Source: Scilla litardierei
Taxonomy: Eukaryota; Streptophyta; Magnoliopsida; Asparagales; Asparagaceae
Direction of reading: 5' to 3'
Assembly (NCBI GenBank): GCA_030789695.1
Contig: JAULAV010002496.1
Span: 1-64,000 of the forward strand
DNA length: 64,000 nucleotides
Position numbers and translations under genes: made by a program. The notes beneath the pieces were generated by a model. That model did not search any database, was not told where the DNA came from, and was given only the letters and a program-made list of their open reading frames with translations. Shown in pieces: positions 22,450 to 33,731 of this stretch (positions are counted from its first letter, which is position 1; each line of letters begins with the position of its first letter).

Positions 22450-24480
22450 ATATGTTTTGGTGGATTTTCTCCTCGTGTGTGGTTTTCTTCTCCGTGGCTT
22501 TCGTTTTCGATTATTTCGTAGTGATTTTCTAGCTTCTTCCTTAGAATCGTCGATTTTGGAGTAAGTCATTAGTGACGGGCTTCATATCGGTCATATCTTA
22601 TTGTTAGATCAAGCCTAGGAGACTTAGGAATCGATCCCGGAGCTTCGCGCTCCATTTCGGAACTTTTTGTGCACGTTAGCCGGTACAAGAAGGGGAACCG
22701 ACCGACTAGATGACGATTTAGTCGGTCGGCAAACCTTCATGGACCGACTAGTTGGCTTTGTTAATTTCTCAGGAGTTAATGTTTATCGTTAGTCGGTCTA
22801 AGAACGTTGGTTGACCGACTAGGTTGCAAACTAGTCAGTCAGCAATGCTTCTTTAACCGACTAACTCATTGATTATTTTTGATACCAGATACTGTTCATT
22901 CTTAGTCGGTCTAAGAACGTTCATCGACCGACTAGATCTCAAACTAGTCGGTCAGTAGTTGTTCTTTGACCGACTAAATCTAAATCCTAATTCTCGTCAG
23001 GAGTTACTGTTTACACTTAGTCGGTCTGCGTTGGTCAACCGACCGACTAGTTCTCAAACTAGTCGGTCAACAGTCCTTCTTTGACCGACTAATCAGTACA
23101 GGAAACCCTAGTTTTGCCCTAGCCGCCACCAAACCCTATATAAACCCCTCCAAACGTTTTCTTCTTCTTCTTCTTCACCTCTAAAACTAATTTCTCCCCC
23201 ATTGAGCCCTCTTCTTCCTCAAACACTCAAACCTTCATCCCAAGCTCATCCTCCATCATCCCAACCCTTACTTGACACATCTCACCTTCCACCTTCCTCA
23301 AACATTCATCAAACCCCCAAAATCCACATCAAAACCCATTTCTCCAGATTTTCTCCATCCTTTCCAGGTCTGAACCCTAGGTTCCCCGGAGCGTTTCTTC
23401 CGTTGACGTGCTTGCTCGGCATCGTTCTTTCGCTTCCTATACGGTAATAATCGATATCTTAATGTTTTCATAACCCGTTGTGTTTTTGTGAAACCCTAAT
23501 GAAATGACTGTTGTTTTGATGATTGTTTCTCCATAACAGCGACTTCCCCGTAGATTAGCGTCCGTGAGACAAACCCTCGTTGATCGTCATCCTCAGTGCT
23601 AGGCAAGTGAAACTTGCCACTTAGGGTTTTGGGCCATGTCTTAGGCCATTTGCTTGTTGTAGGCGTAAAAGAGACTAGGCGACGAAATGATACTTGCCTA
23701 GGCACAATTTTAGGAACTAGCTTAACAACGAAGCTAGATCCGACATTCATCATGTTGCACAACTACCATGTCATGTTTAATTTCCATTAACGGTACGTAA
23801 TTTAATTGTCATGACATTGCATTCTTTAAGTGTTTCCGTGATTACGTAGCTTCGCTACATCTTGTGAAATGATTGAGGCTAGGTGCACCCCTATGCCCAA
23901 TGGAATACGCTCCTGGTTGTGATCCAGGAAACGAGCTCTTGTGCGGGGCAACCCTGGCTCATTTACTGAGCTCGTGTGCAGGGACCCTGGCTCGTTCACA
24001 TGTGGGTATTGGGGTAAGAGTTAAGCGGCCAATCAACTGGGAGTCTGCCCGATCAGCAACTGCAGTGGTAAGGCGTAAACTCTGGGTTCTGGGATAGTGT
24101 TAAGCGGCCAATCAGCGTGAATGCCAAACCGTTCAGCTGTAAGGCGTAAACATCTACAAACAACTAGAAATGTGACTAGTGAAAAGATTGAGATTGTTAG
24201 TAGCTTGGCTACTCTTGACTTGTCCCGATAATTGTTCTCTTGTACTTATTGTTTCACCATGTCTTGCTTGTGTTCTCATACCATAACTGCCATGTCATGT
24301 ATACTATAACTGCTAGGTTGCTAGTTTACTTTCCTTTCAGTTTCCTTGCCCAAGTCTTTTAGACTTGCTGACATGTGCCCCTTTACTCTTTTGGGTGACA
24401 CATGTTAGATCCTGAGCCTGAGTACATTGTTGAGGACGAGGTGTTTGCTGACGCCGGCCCGAGCCTGTGTTTGGCGAGGA
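22450..24480 (+). repeat. LTR-like sequence of the TAGTCGGTC family
   Basis: This contains an array of GACCGACTAG/CTAGTCGGTC motifs (22680-23095), a clear TATA box (TATATAA, 23137-23143), a pyrimidine-rich leader, and a downstream part with two AAGCGGCCAATCA words plus TTGAGGACGAGG at 24432. The order (motif array, TATA, transcribed leader) is that of a gypsy-type LTR. No paired LTR, primer site or polypurine tract is found, so the boundaries are approximate. The left end meets the Helitron's AT flank. Confidence 0.55.
23137..23143 (+). promoter_or_regulatory. TATA box of the TAGTCGGTC-family LTR
   Basis: CCCTATATAAACCCC lies about 40 bp after the last motif of the palindrome array and just before a CTTCTTCTT-rich leader. 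Confidence 0.7.
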
Positions 24481-24489
24481 GTACGTGGA

Positions 24490-25126
24490 CACTGGCTGCA
24501 AGTAAATCTTCAAGAAAAAAGATCGGTGCATAAAGAAAATAGTGAAGTACAACTTATGTTGGTTGAGAACAGTTATTATCCTAACTCCTATAAACGGATT
24601 ATGATGAAACTATATCGCCAACAGATGTGTACAGATCTACTCGGACAGAACTCAATGTAAATGCTCATGATGACCATGAAAACTGGAGCATCATGTACAG
24701 TTTGTTTTCTGAATATGATTTAGAAGAACGAACGTATATGAATCGGCCAAAGAGTTCTCAAGGTCAGTGGGAGCGAATATAAAACATCTGAGGCATCAAG
24801 GAGCCAGAACATTTGTCTTGATAAAGTGGTCAAAGAGTTTGACACTTTATCAGAAATGATTATGAACTGTATAAATGACCAGTAAGTTATTTGGATTATT
24901 CTCGTAAGGTACGATGAGCTGGATGAGATCCAGGCAAGACATTAATTATGGATTGCAAGAGACCAAGTGAATTATTTAGATAAGATTCAAATGTGTGGTA
25001 TAAAATGAACATAGAAACCCATTAGTCTATACAGTAGACGGTTTAGTAGATCCACTCACGAAGGCTCTACCACATTAAGTCTGGTATGAGGTGATGGGAT
25101 AAATGGGCCTAAGTGCAAGTGGGAGA
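24490..25126 (+). pseudogene. degraded copia element 3' internal end with RNase H tail
   Basis: Only the last stretch is recognisable: near 25030-25080 the frame reads TVDGLVDPLTKALPH, the C-terminal end of copia RNase H (ADPLTKxLP). It is followed by WYEVMG and the polypurine tract AAGTGCAAGTGGGAGA (25111-25126). The rest is decayed. The left boundary with the LTR-like sequence is approximate. Confidence 0.6.
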
Positions 25127-26568
25127 TGTAACGAGATGGTTTTTCCCTCGATGCAAATTTATCTTGATGTATGTATACAAGCATCTTGTTCAAAATAACA
25201 GTAAGTTGTTTGTTAAGAATTTACCTAAGTTTAATAATAATGTAGTCTTCATTAGAACTTAGGTATAGTCCTGAGACTTAATGCGAGATCAAATATGTAT
25301 CAAGATGGAGATCTCGATCATGAAGAAGTGTTTGACCAATTGCAATATAGGTCTAAAAACATTCGTGGTCGTAGATATTTCGAGAATGGGATATCGACAC
25401 GTCGGATAGACCATTGTGTCTTAGTCTTCACCATGAAGTGGTGAGAATAATCTCATGGTCGTTTGACTTGGCGAAGTCGAAGACGAGACACAGGTGCTAA
25501 TTGGAGAATGAGTTCACTGAACGACCCAACAAGAGTTATCATATGGTTCATATTGACCAATCTATCAATGACAACTCTTAGTGATGATAGGAAAGTTGGT
25601 CTTTTGACTTGAGGTCATTGTACGAACTTGTACGTGAACGGTGTCACTTAGATCACTGATCTAGTCTCGAGGCAAGCCCCGTTGAAAGGTTTTTGGTTGG
25701 GTGACATTTGAAGCATGCGAGGAGAGTAATAACCAAGATAGGATTCGTCCCTCCTAGTCATGGGGAGTTAGTGTCGCATGTGTTAGTTCGATCTTTAATA
25801 AAAACTGTAGTCAGATTATGTTGGAAGAAGACCAACATTATTTGACTAAAGATCGATGGAAGCTAACCAAGTTCAAGCTAGTAGGGTTGACAGTTGACCA
25901 TACCCTAAGCTTGACTAGACGACATAGTTTTGACGAAGAGACTATAACTGCAGTATTCATCACGGACACAGTCAGGGTGGTCCCGACAATACTCATGTCA
26001 ATGAGTTAACCACATAAGTATGATACCGAAACTGGGACGGCACCTGCTGCTCGTGGTCTCTGTCGTCTGGGGTTTCGAGCCCCACCTGTAGTAGGGTCAG
26101 GTTGTAGGGTCTCACAAAGAGTGAGACCTTCGTCAAGTAATAGGTAGAAATTAGGGAGAATATGCATTTGATGCAAGGGATAGAAAACTGCAAAGAGTTT
26201 GTAGTTAGCTCATGCATTCAAGATAAATGATCCTGAGTGCAAGTGGGAGATGTTAGGGGATGTATGCCCTAAGTTTAATTGTATTTGATGGAAATGATTT
26301 TTTATAATAGATGTGGGAGTATTGCATATGATGCAAAGGAAATTAAATGTGTCGTAAATTATTTACATGCATATTTAATAAAATAAATGCGTTGAAATGG
26401 TTACTTGGATGACGGGATCGACCTGGTCTAAATGCATGTTCAAACAGCATCAAAAACGGACTCCAAACGCACAAAATAAAGCCAAAACAGTGCCCAAAGC
26501 ATATTATTGGGCAATGCGAGTCAAGTGCCCGTTTGACGGGCACCCAACCCACTTGGATTGTAGGTGCC
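25127..26568 (+). repeat. copia LTR, left part (split by the gypsy insertion)
   Basis: The LTR starts TGTAACGAGATGG after the polypurine tract. Along its length it resembles the copia LTR at 33732: GATCTCGAT...CGTGGTCGTAGAT...CGGATAGACCA, GACAGTTGACCATACCCTA, and GATGACGGGATCG...GGTCTAAA. A second polypurine-plus-LTR-start-like junction occurs inside it at 26241-26251. The LTR stops at 26568 and resumes at 57003. Confidence 0.75.
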
Positions 26569-26817
26569 TGATGTGTCCATATTTTCAATCATTTTCATAT
26601 CATTATCTCATCGCATTGCATATCATTTTCGCGTCCAAATCCCACTTTTTACTACGATTCTGCATTTTTGACGATATTTTCTAGTTTCTTAGTGTTTCAT
26701 GAATTTTCAGGGATTTTGGAGCGATTTGGACCCCCACTTGGGTATGGACACATTCGACGTGCTTATGAGCTCATTGGCGGGGCTCTGGAGCAGTTCGCCG
26801 CGTTTTCGGAGTATTTG

Positions 26818-26818
<1 letters not shown>

Positions 26819-26875
<57 letters not shown>
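26819..26875. repeat. (GA)n microsatellite in LTR
   Basis: An uninterrupted GA run. The partner in the 3' LTR (about 55525-55586) is of different length, so the tract has changed since insertion. Confidence 0.95.
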
Positions 26876-26876
<1 letters not shown>

Positions 26877-26924
26877 AGAGAGAGAAACCCCAGGAGCCTT
26901 GCTGCAGCATTTCCCAGAAAATGC

Positions 26925-27230
26925 TCAGTCCGAGCAGCTCAGCTGCGCGGACCGAGCCATATCAATTACAGCAGCGACGGATACGGGCTGACTCGGACCG
27001 AGCAGCTCATCTGCTCGGTCGAGTAGCCTCAGATTCCATAGCCCGAGCAGCGCCCGAGTAGAGCCCGAGTATCAGACCGAGTCGAGCCTACTCGGACCGA
27101 GTAGAGATCTACTCGGTCTGGGTAGGACGATTTCAAATTCTCCAAGCAGCCGAGCAGCTCACTTACACGGGCCAAGCTACTGACCGAGCAGTTGCTGCTC
27201 GACCGAGTCACCTACTCGGTCGGCTATTCT
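26925..27230. repeat. U3 array of GCTCGGACCGAGC-type palindromes
   Basis: Many copies of CTCGGACCGAG, CCGAGCAGCTC and CTGCTCGGTCGAG in both orientations. The same array is in the 3' LTR at 55620-55935, and related motifs occur inside the element at 31210-31700. Confidence 0.8.
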
Positions 27231-28307
27231 AGGGGAATTTTTGGAATGATTTGAACACGTCGTGATGCGCGCGACTTGAGCAGCGCTGAAGGCTCACGAT
27301 CGGGGAGGACGACGGGAGACTTCCATTAGGCTTTGGTGAGGAATTTTTGAGGAGAGCTGAGAACGATTCTTTGTAGGAATTATTTTTGGAGTTAATTTTG
27401 TAGCAATTTTTGGATCTAACGCTGGAGATCATTACTCTTGTTCTTGTATACGTTTACTGATTGGAATTTGGATTTATCACTGGATCTATTGTTTGTCCAT
27501 TCTCGCTGTAAGTTTCGTTTAGCCCTAATATCTCAATTGCTAAGATGTTTTCCTCTGTGAAATTGGTGCTTTTGTATGTTTCTATCGCCATGAGTGAGTA
27601 GATTTATTCTAGGGTTGATGGGTTAACCCTAGGATTCTCGGGGGGGGAATGTAGATCTGGATCCCTACGTTGAATTGGGGATTTAGGGTTGTATTTCGAT
27701 TGATCCTACCGAATCTGTAGATAACCCGTACTGAGATCATGCCCACGGTCTGTGGAATTGATGTGCTTAAGGGGTATCTAGGGATTCGAATAGGAAAATC
27801 GTTGGATCCAATCAAGGCACGTGACCATGCCCGGCTCGCATCTTGAGGGGATCCATCGACGAACTATACAGCTACGTTGACGGCTACCGCCATTGCGTCA
27901 ACGAGAGCCACCGAATTCCCCCGCAATTCTAACCCACGAGAGTGGTACGAATTGGGGGATTAATTCCCTAGCCCTAATGCAATGTGAGGATCCTATCCTA
28001 ATATCGACCCCCAACGATCCTAGTGGTGATCCCTAAAGCCCCAGCCCCTTTTTATTGATATTACCATCACAGTAACCAAACCAAATCTGTTCCCCTGACA
28101 GTTATCTTACTTCCATGTATAGAAATAGACTGAGAATTTATAGACACTGTCACCGTCCCTATGGGATCCGACATCTTATATACTATTACTCAACACCGTC
28201 CGCTTGCGGATTGAGCCTGAAATCATAGCCTAGGGGCCATATTACGCCTGGCAATTGTGACACCGCCAGGTGGAACCTAGGTTTAGTTTACGAGTGTGTC
28301 AAGTTTT

Positions 28308-28325
28308 TGGCGCCGTTGCCGGGGA
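28308..28325 (+). other. primer binding site, tRNA-Asp
   Basis: TGGCGCCGTTGCCGGGGA is complementary to the 3' end of plant tRNA-Asp, a typical Athila-lineage primer site, 6 nt after the LTR end. Confidence 0.9.
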
Positions 28326-28465
28326 TGGCAATAGTGTTCCATCTCAGTTTGTTTTTATTTTGTGAAGTTTGCTAGCATTCTTACCATTTCTCACCCTACC
28401 ATCATTTTTTTTCTTTTTATTTATTGCGGTGCTACTGACGGTGTTCTTCTGAGTTTTGTTGGTGC

Positions 28466-30182
28466 ATGAACACCCGCTACAAGGGGTCTACTAGAGAGTT
28501 ATTGTTTGATCGTGAGATCGAAAAGACAGCCAGGGCTTTAAGAGCCTTTAGCAGAAGTTCATCTCCATCTGCTCAGATGGTAGAAAATCCTCCTCCTCCT
28601 CCTCCTCGCACTGGGTCCATCAGGGACCACATGAAACCGACTTTTGGGAACAACTCCTCAATTCTGAGACTGCAACTGACGGCGGAAACCTTTGAGCTTA
28701 AGACGGGGTTGATAAATCTAATACAGCAGGATCTCTTTCACGGGCATCCTCATGAGAATCCCAACCATCTCATCGACTCCTTCTTGGCTAAGTGCGATAC
28801 TTTCAAGGCGAAGGATGTCAGTGATGATGCGATGAAGCTGTGGCTCTTTCCTTTCACCTTGAGGGACAAAGCCTCCTATTGGCTCCGAGCCCATCCTCCC
28901 AACCACTTCACCACATGGGAGAAGCTCGCGCTTGCTTTTGTGGATAAGTTTTATCCACCCTCAAAGACGGTCCGGATCCGTGGGGCCATTTCTAATTTCA
29001 AGCAGCTCCCGCAGGAGTCTCTTTACGAGGCTTGGGAGAGGTTCAAGGACCTCCAACACCAGTGTCCACACCAGAAATCCAGCCTTGGGATTTGGTGCAG
29101 AGCTTCTACAACCGACTCCAGCCTAGCACCAAGATGATATTGATGTTGCGGCGCAAGGCGCCCTATTGGATAAGTCTCCCGAGGAAGCCATAGATCTGTT
29201 GGGGCACATGGCGGCCAACACCCAGCAGTGGAGCGATGAGCGGACCGTTGTGATCCGGACTCCCGAGGTCAAGGTCGCCACTCACTTAGATTCTCATATT
29301 GCGACCTTGTGCAAGCAAGTGGCCTGCATCGAGCAGCGTCTGGACTCTATCCCAGTGGCACCCAGCACCTCCTATCATCCTGGGGAGGAGTATGTAGACC
29401 CTGGATATATCCCTATTGAGGGCCACTATGAGGGTGCTGAGACATCCGAGACCGTACAGTACATCCAAGGAGAGGGACGGAACCAGTGGCAGCACCCTGC
29501 CGCCAGGAATCACCCGGGGTTTTCCTACGGAAACCCAAGTGGAGGGCTGCAACCTTTACAGTTTCAGAGGCCTCCACCTCCTCCTCAGCAGCAGCAGAGC
29601 CAGCAGCAAGGCGGCTTCAGGCCAGCTGGGCCTTACAGGCCGCCGAGATATCAGTTCAACCGGCCGCCTCAGCAGAATTATGCGCCGGCTCCACCCAAGT
29701 CTAACCTAGAAGCCACGCTGGAGACCTTCATGAGCGGCCAAATTCGCTTCAATCAGGATACATCGAACCAATTTAAGAATATCAATTATTCGCTCGATGA
29801 ATTGAGGGGGCAGATGTCGCAGTTGCTGAAGAATCAGGGGAGATTACCCTCCCAGCCGGAGACCAACCCTAGAGCTCAAGCCAACGCCATGGTTTCAGTG
29901 ACCACACGAGGAGGATGGGTTACTGACCCCGTTATGGTTCCGGTGTTTAACAAAGAGAAGATTACCACTGAAGAAGCTGTTGATAACAGTGATAAAGTTG
30001 AGGCCACTGAAGGGCATGTCACTATTGAAGAGAAGGCGGATGCACCTCCCGTCATACCTGCTACTACACCGCCTCCTGTTGATGCATCTAAGGACAAAGT
30101 CTCCAGACCTCCTCCTCCGTACCCTCAGAGGCTAGCCCTAGCCAAATTAGAGAAGAAGTACCCAAGTTTATGGAATTACTAA
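28466..30182 (+). pseudogene. gypsy gag, frameshifted
   Basis: The first 200 codons carry the retrotransposon gag fold: LFHGHPHENPNHLIDSFLAK, WLFPFTLRDKASYWL, WEKLALAFVDKFYPPSKT, LYEAWERFKDLQHQCPH. The frame then breaks near 29075 and again near 29140; the expected continuation (LVQSFYNRL..., then AAQGALLDKSPEEAIDLL) is found in the other two frames. From 29166 the third frame continues for 338 codons: a Gln/Pro-rich middle, a short coiled segment (FNQDTSNQFKNINYSLDELR) and the RPPPPYPQRLALAKLEKKYP region seen upstream of Athila proteases. No CCHC zinc knuckle is seen. The product would be particle coat protein if the frame were intact. Confidence 0.85.
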
Positions 30183-31018
30183 AGGGGATACAGCTGAATA
30201 TCCCATTTATAGATGCCATCACCGAGATCCTGACATATGCAAAATTTCTGAAGGATCTCATTACGGGAAAGAGAAAGCTCGAGGAAATTAAGCTGCTGGA
30301 GGATTCCATCTCCGTGATCAGAAATCACCTCCCCCAGAAGCTATCGACGAGCATGTCCATCTAGCTCGCCGATCATTCTATCACCTACCCGGTTGGGATA
30401 GCGAGGGAAATCATCCTTCAAATACCCCCAGGGCTATGTGTCCCAATCGACTTCATCATTATGGATATGCCTGAGGGAGGAAGCTCTCAACTCATACTCA
30501 GTCACCCCTTTATGGCGATGGCCGGTGTTCTTATAGACGTCCGGGAAGGGACCCTCTCCCTCAACGTGGGGGATATTGAAGCAGAGTTTTGTCTACAAAA
30601 GCCGATGAGAGAGCGAGCCAATGTAGAAGGGGCAAATTATTTGGAGCTTCTTGAGGAGGAAGCAATTGAAGAGTTCACTGCTGAAGGGGTCATGAAGGAC
30701 TCAATGATGGCAAGCATCGACGACGACGGCGACCCAACCTACAACAAAGCGGTCGTCGTGTACATCCAAGTATTGGATGAGCATTTTTTCCGTCAATCAT
30801 CAAATCATCAAGCGCCGGAGGACATATCTTATGTGGAGGAGAATGTTGGAGTAGGCGGAAATCAAACGCTGCCGGTTTGCACCACCCCGAAGATTGACTC
30901 GCACCACCGTGCACACCAAACGAGCATTGATATATTAGAGGGAGTCGAGCTCATGACTGAAAACGAGCGCTTATTGGGAGGCAACCCAATTCCTTATATT
31001 TTGTACTTTCTTCCTTAG
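30170..31018 (+). pseudogene. aspartic protease remnant lacking its active site
   Basis: After gag the frame reads IPFIDAITEILTYAKFLKDL, the usual linker before Athila proteases, then IRNHLPQKL. The next recognisable part is LADHSITYPVGIAREIILQI and MPEGGSSQLILSHPFMAMAG...LIDVREGTLSLNVGD, the C-terminal half of the retropepsin. The intervening segment that carries the DLGAS active site is missing, and a TAG stop (30362-30364) replaces the expected Gln before LADHS. Normally RT would follow; here the frame runs on unmatched to a stop at 31018. The enzyme is non-functional. Confidence 0.75.
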
Positions 31019-32439
31019 TTTCTCATTTTTATTTTTATTTCTTGATTTTAGATAAAATTATAAAAATCATAAAAATGTGATGAATTCGTGTTTTGTGCAG
31101 GACGAACAGTTGGAAGTATGCATATGGTCATTATAAACGAAAGGAAGCCGGAGGAAAGCAACGGAATCGAAGATTTGATAAGAAAAACAAGGGAAAAGAA
31201 GAGGAAAAAGAGACACAGGAAGCTCAGACCGAGTAGCTCATCTGCTCGGTCGAGCAGCACAGATACGAAGAACCGCGGCCATTTTGCTCGGCATGAGCAG
31301 CTTGCTGCTCGGTCCGAGTAAAAATGGGCTCGGCCCGAGCAATCTACTGCTCGATCGAGTCATACAGGACTGAGATTTGAGCGAAAAAACGTCACTCTGT
31401 CGACCCGGACAGAATATTATTGGCTCGGCCCGAGCAGGACATGACATAGAACAAGCATCAACTGCTCGATCGAGTCGTACAGGGTTGAAATTTGGGGAGA
31501 AAACGTCACTCTGTCGACCTAGACAGAATATTATTGGCTCGGCCCGAGCAGGATACGACTCAGAGGGAGTATTCCATTCAAAAATTTTACGTTGACCGGG
31601 TCGAGCAGCCTAGCTGCTCGGACCGAGTTTGGTCGGTATTTCCTTTAAATTCTTTTACATTGACCCGGTCGAGCGGCCTAGCTACTCGGACCGAGTCGGG
31701 TCGGGTTTTTAACCCGGAGCTCTCTTCGCTTTTAATCCCGCAGTAAAAAAATTTTACCCTAAATCTCTTTACCCCCGATTATTACCCCCGAGCTACTCTT
31801 CCCCCACTACTCGTTCGCCCCGTACCGTCTTTCCCCGTCGTCGCTGCCGTCGACTCTGCCGCCTGCGCCGCCATCTCCGATCAGCCGCCCCCCTCTTCCC
31901 CTCTTTCTCTCTCTATATTCCCCCTCCCCTCCTTTCCGCCCTCTCTCTAAGCCCTACTTGGTCGACGGCTCCGTCGACGGTGCCACTGCCTCCGACTCAC
32001 ACCACTAAACCCCCCCACCCCCACTCCCCAAAGCCACCATCCCCGCCCAAACCCCCGCCCCCTCTCTATAATTCTTCTCCACCTCCCTCCCCCCCCCCCC
32101 CCCCCGAGTCATGCCCTAGGGCACTGCTCGTTCAGCCGCCCCCCGAGTCGAACGACTCGTTCACACGACTCGCACCGAGTCACCCCCACTACCTGAGTTG
32201 CACAACTTGGACCAAGCAGCTCTCTGCTCGGTCCTAGTCACAGTATATCTGCTTTCCATGCATTTTTGATCGATTATCTGACGTTTTGCCCATTTCAAAT
32301 TGCAGGTACTCTCCTCCTACGTCAGTAGCAGTAGCGTGGACTAGCTTGGGGGATCTTTTGCACTTTCGCATCATCAGTACTTGTGGCACACTCGTTCCCC
32401 GCTTTATTTTCATACCACACTTCATATATCGCATTCACG
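31019..32439 (+). other. non-coding spacer between gag-pro and second ORF, with palindrome motifs
   Basis: 31210-31700 carries motifs of the same type as the LTR (GCTCGGCCCGAGCAG, CTGCTCGGTCGAGCAG). Two imperfect tandem duplications are visible: one of about 115 bp around AACGTCACTCTGTCGACC (31392, 31503) and one of about 70 bp around TTGACC(G)GGTCGAGC(A/G)GCCTAGCT (31592, 31661). 31740-32110 is C-rich and repetitive. The segment could hold a promoter for the second ORF, but this is inferred only from the motif sharing. Confidence 0.5.
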
Positions 32440-33731
32440 ATGGTTCGCACACGTGGATCTACCACACCCCCGCTCACGGGAAGAGGCCGTCTTCTGGCGC
32501 CTTCTCTTCCCGTCCCCAGCATCGTGCACGCCTCACTACCACGTCCTCCACTACCACCATCACACCATCTACCACAGCTCCGGCTATCACCACCACCATC
32601 CCCACCACCACCACACATGTCACCATTGCACCATCTACCGTCTCCACCTCTTCACCTCCACACCCCGCACCCCCCAGTGATGACCCCACTGCACGTCTCC
32701 CGACCTTTGGTATCCAGTTCCGAGACCCCGCTCACCGAGAGAGCTTTTACGGGCTCTCCCAGCGCCGCCTCGCCCCTACCGCTTTTCTTGACGTGCCTAC
32801 CCTTACGTCCCCAGGACTCCTACAGGGAGTTCACCACCTTTACCGAGCTATCGGTTTCGACCGATTCCTCGGTGTCCACGCCCCGACCTACACCTGCATA
32901 GCATTAGAGGGTCTCGCCTCCATTACTTTCACCCCGACCGGTGACGGTATTTCTTTCCGCCTCCTTGATCACGATTGCACTGTCACTTTCTCTATGATCA
33001 GGGAGTATTTCCACTTCCCTGCCGTCCCAGAGCCCAGACTGGCCTTCTCCCCTACCTATGATCTTACCGATTTTGATGCCCGCTACTTTTGGGAGCGTAT
33101 TTCTGGACTGCCACAGTATCGCCCTAACCGGGCGAAGGCATCGTGCATTGTGCACCCATGCCTTCGCTACGCTCAGCGGCACCTAGCTTGCACCATTTTT
33201 TGCAGACCTGAGGTCGGGACCATGTCCCTCCCTGAGCTTATCCATCTTATGGGTATGACTCGGCCTCTCTGTTTCCACCGGACAGCTCTCTCGACCATTC
33301 ATGCTTTCTGACGCAGCCGACTGGCTGTGTCACAGACTTTACCAGACGGCCATCAGCTACCACTCCACAGATATTTGCTGCGGGGCCTTTTTCACAATTT
33401 TTGCTCAGATGCTTCACATCCCGATTCCAGCTGACCTTTACCGACCTCCTGGCCCGATACGCCTTACCATTGGCGTGCTCGATCATATGCACATCATTCG
33501 TCCACACGGTTCTCTTCACTGGCAGTATCTAGTGGGCACCACCCATACCCCTCACTTGATTTTACCCACCCCTAACCTGACCCACATTCCCGCCGTCCAG
33601 CTTGTCAGGATGATTCCTCATGTTTTCCCACTCCCGCCCATCCATGTTCTTGAGCCACCTGGAGCACCGGTTGAGACATCTGCCAATGACCCGGTTTCCC
33701 GCTCCCCGGGTTTCGAGCTCCTAGATATAGC
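32440..33731 (+). pseudogene. Athila ORF-1-type protein, 5' part (interrupted by copia insertion)
   Basis: The start at 32440 gives MVRTRGSTTPPLTGRGR, followed by a Pro/His/Thr-rich low-complexity region. One base off that frame the conserved core appears: LPTFGIQFRDPAHRESFYGL, FLDVPTLTSPGLLQGVHHLY, IGFDRFLGVHAPTYTCIALE, SFRLLDHDCTVTFSMIREYF. This is the arrangement of the ATHILA ORF-1 family (Pfam ATHILA). Near 33300 the frame shifts back (DAADWLCHRLYQTAISYHS...), so at least two frameshifts are present. At 33731 the ORF is cut by the copia element. The function of this protein is not established. Confidence 0.7.
33727..33731 (+). other. target site duplication of copia insertion (left)
   Basis: ATAGC precedes the LTR and recurs exactly at 52572-52576. 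Confidence 0.95.

Larger units (their letters stand above)
26569..28301 (+). repeat. 5' LTR of nested gypsy element
   Basis: Runs from TGATGTGTCCATATTTTC to ...GAGTGTGTCA. It holds a long (GA)n tract (about 26819-26875) and then an array of CTGCTCGGACCGAGCAG-like motifs (26925-27230). By eye it is highly similar to the 3' LTR along its whole length, with scattered substitutions and a different (GA)n length. Confidence 0.9.

Noticed and set aside
26668..27061. Open frames with long Arg-Glu runs in the gypsy LTR (also 55310-55762)
   Set aside because: Produced by the (GA)n microsatellite inside the LTR.
28308..28325. Possible tRNA gene piece (also 60904, 36173, 50419)
   Set aside because: These are primer binding sites directly beside LTRs; no cloverleaf surrounds them. 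No tRNA or rRNA gene was found in the window.
32474..32689. Minus-strand Gly/Val-rich frames over the second gypsy ORF (also 32322-32618)
   Set aside because: Shadows of the Pro/Thr/His low-complexity region on the plus strand.
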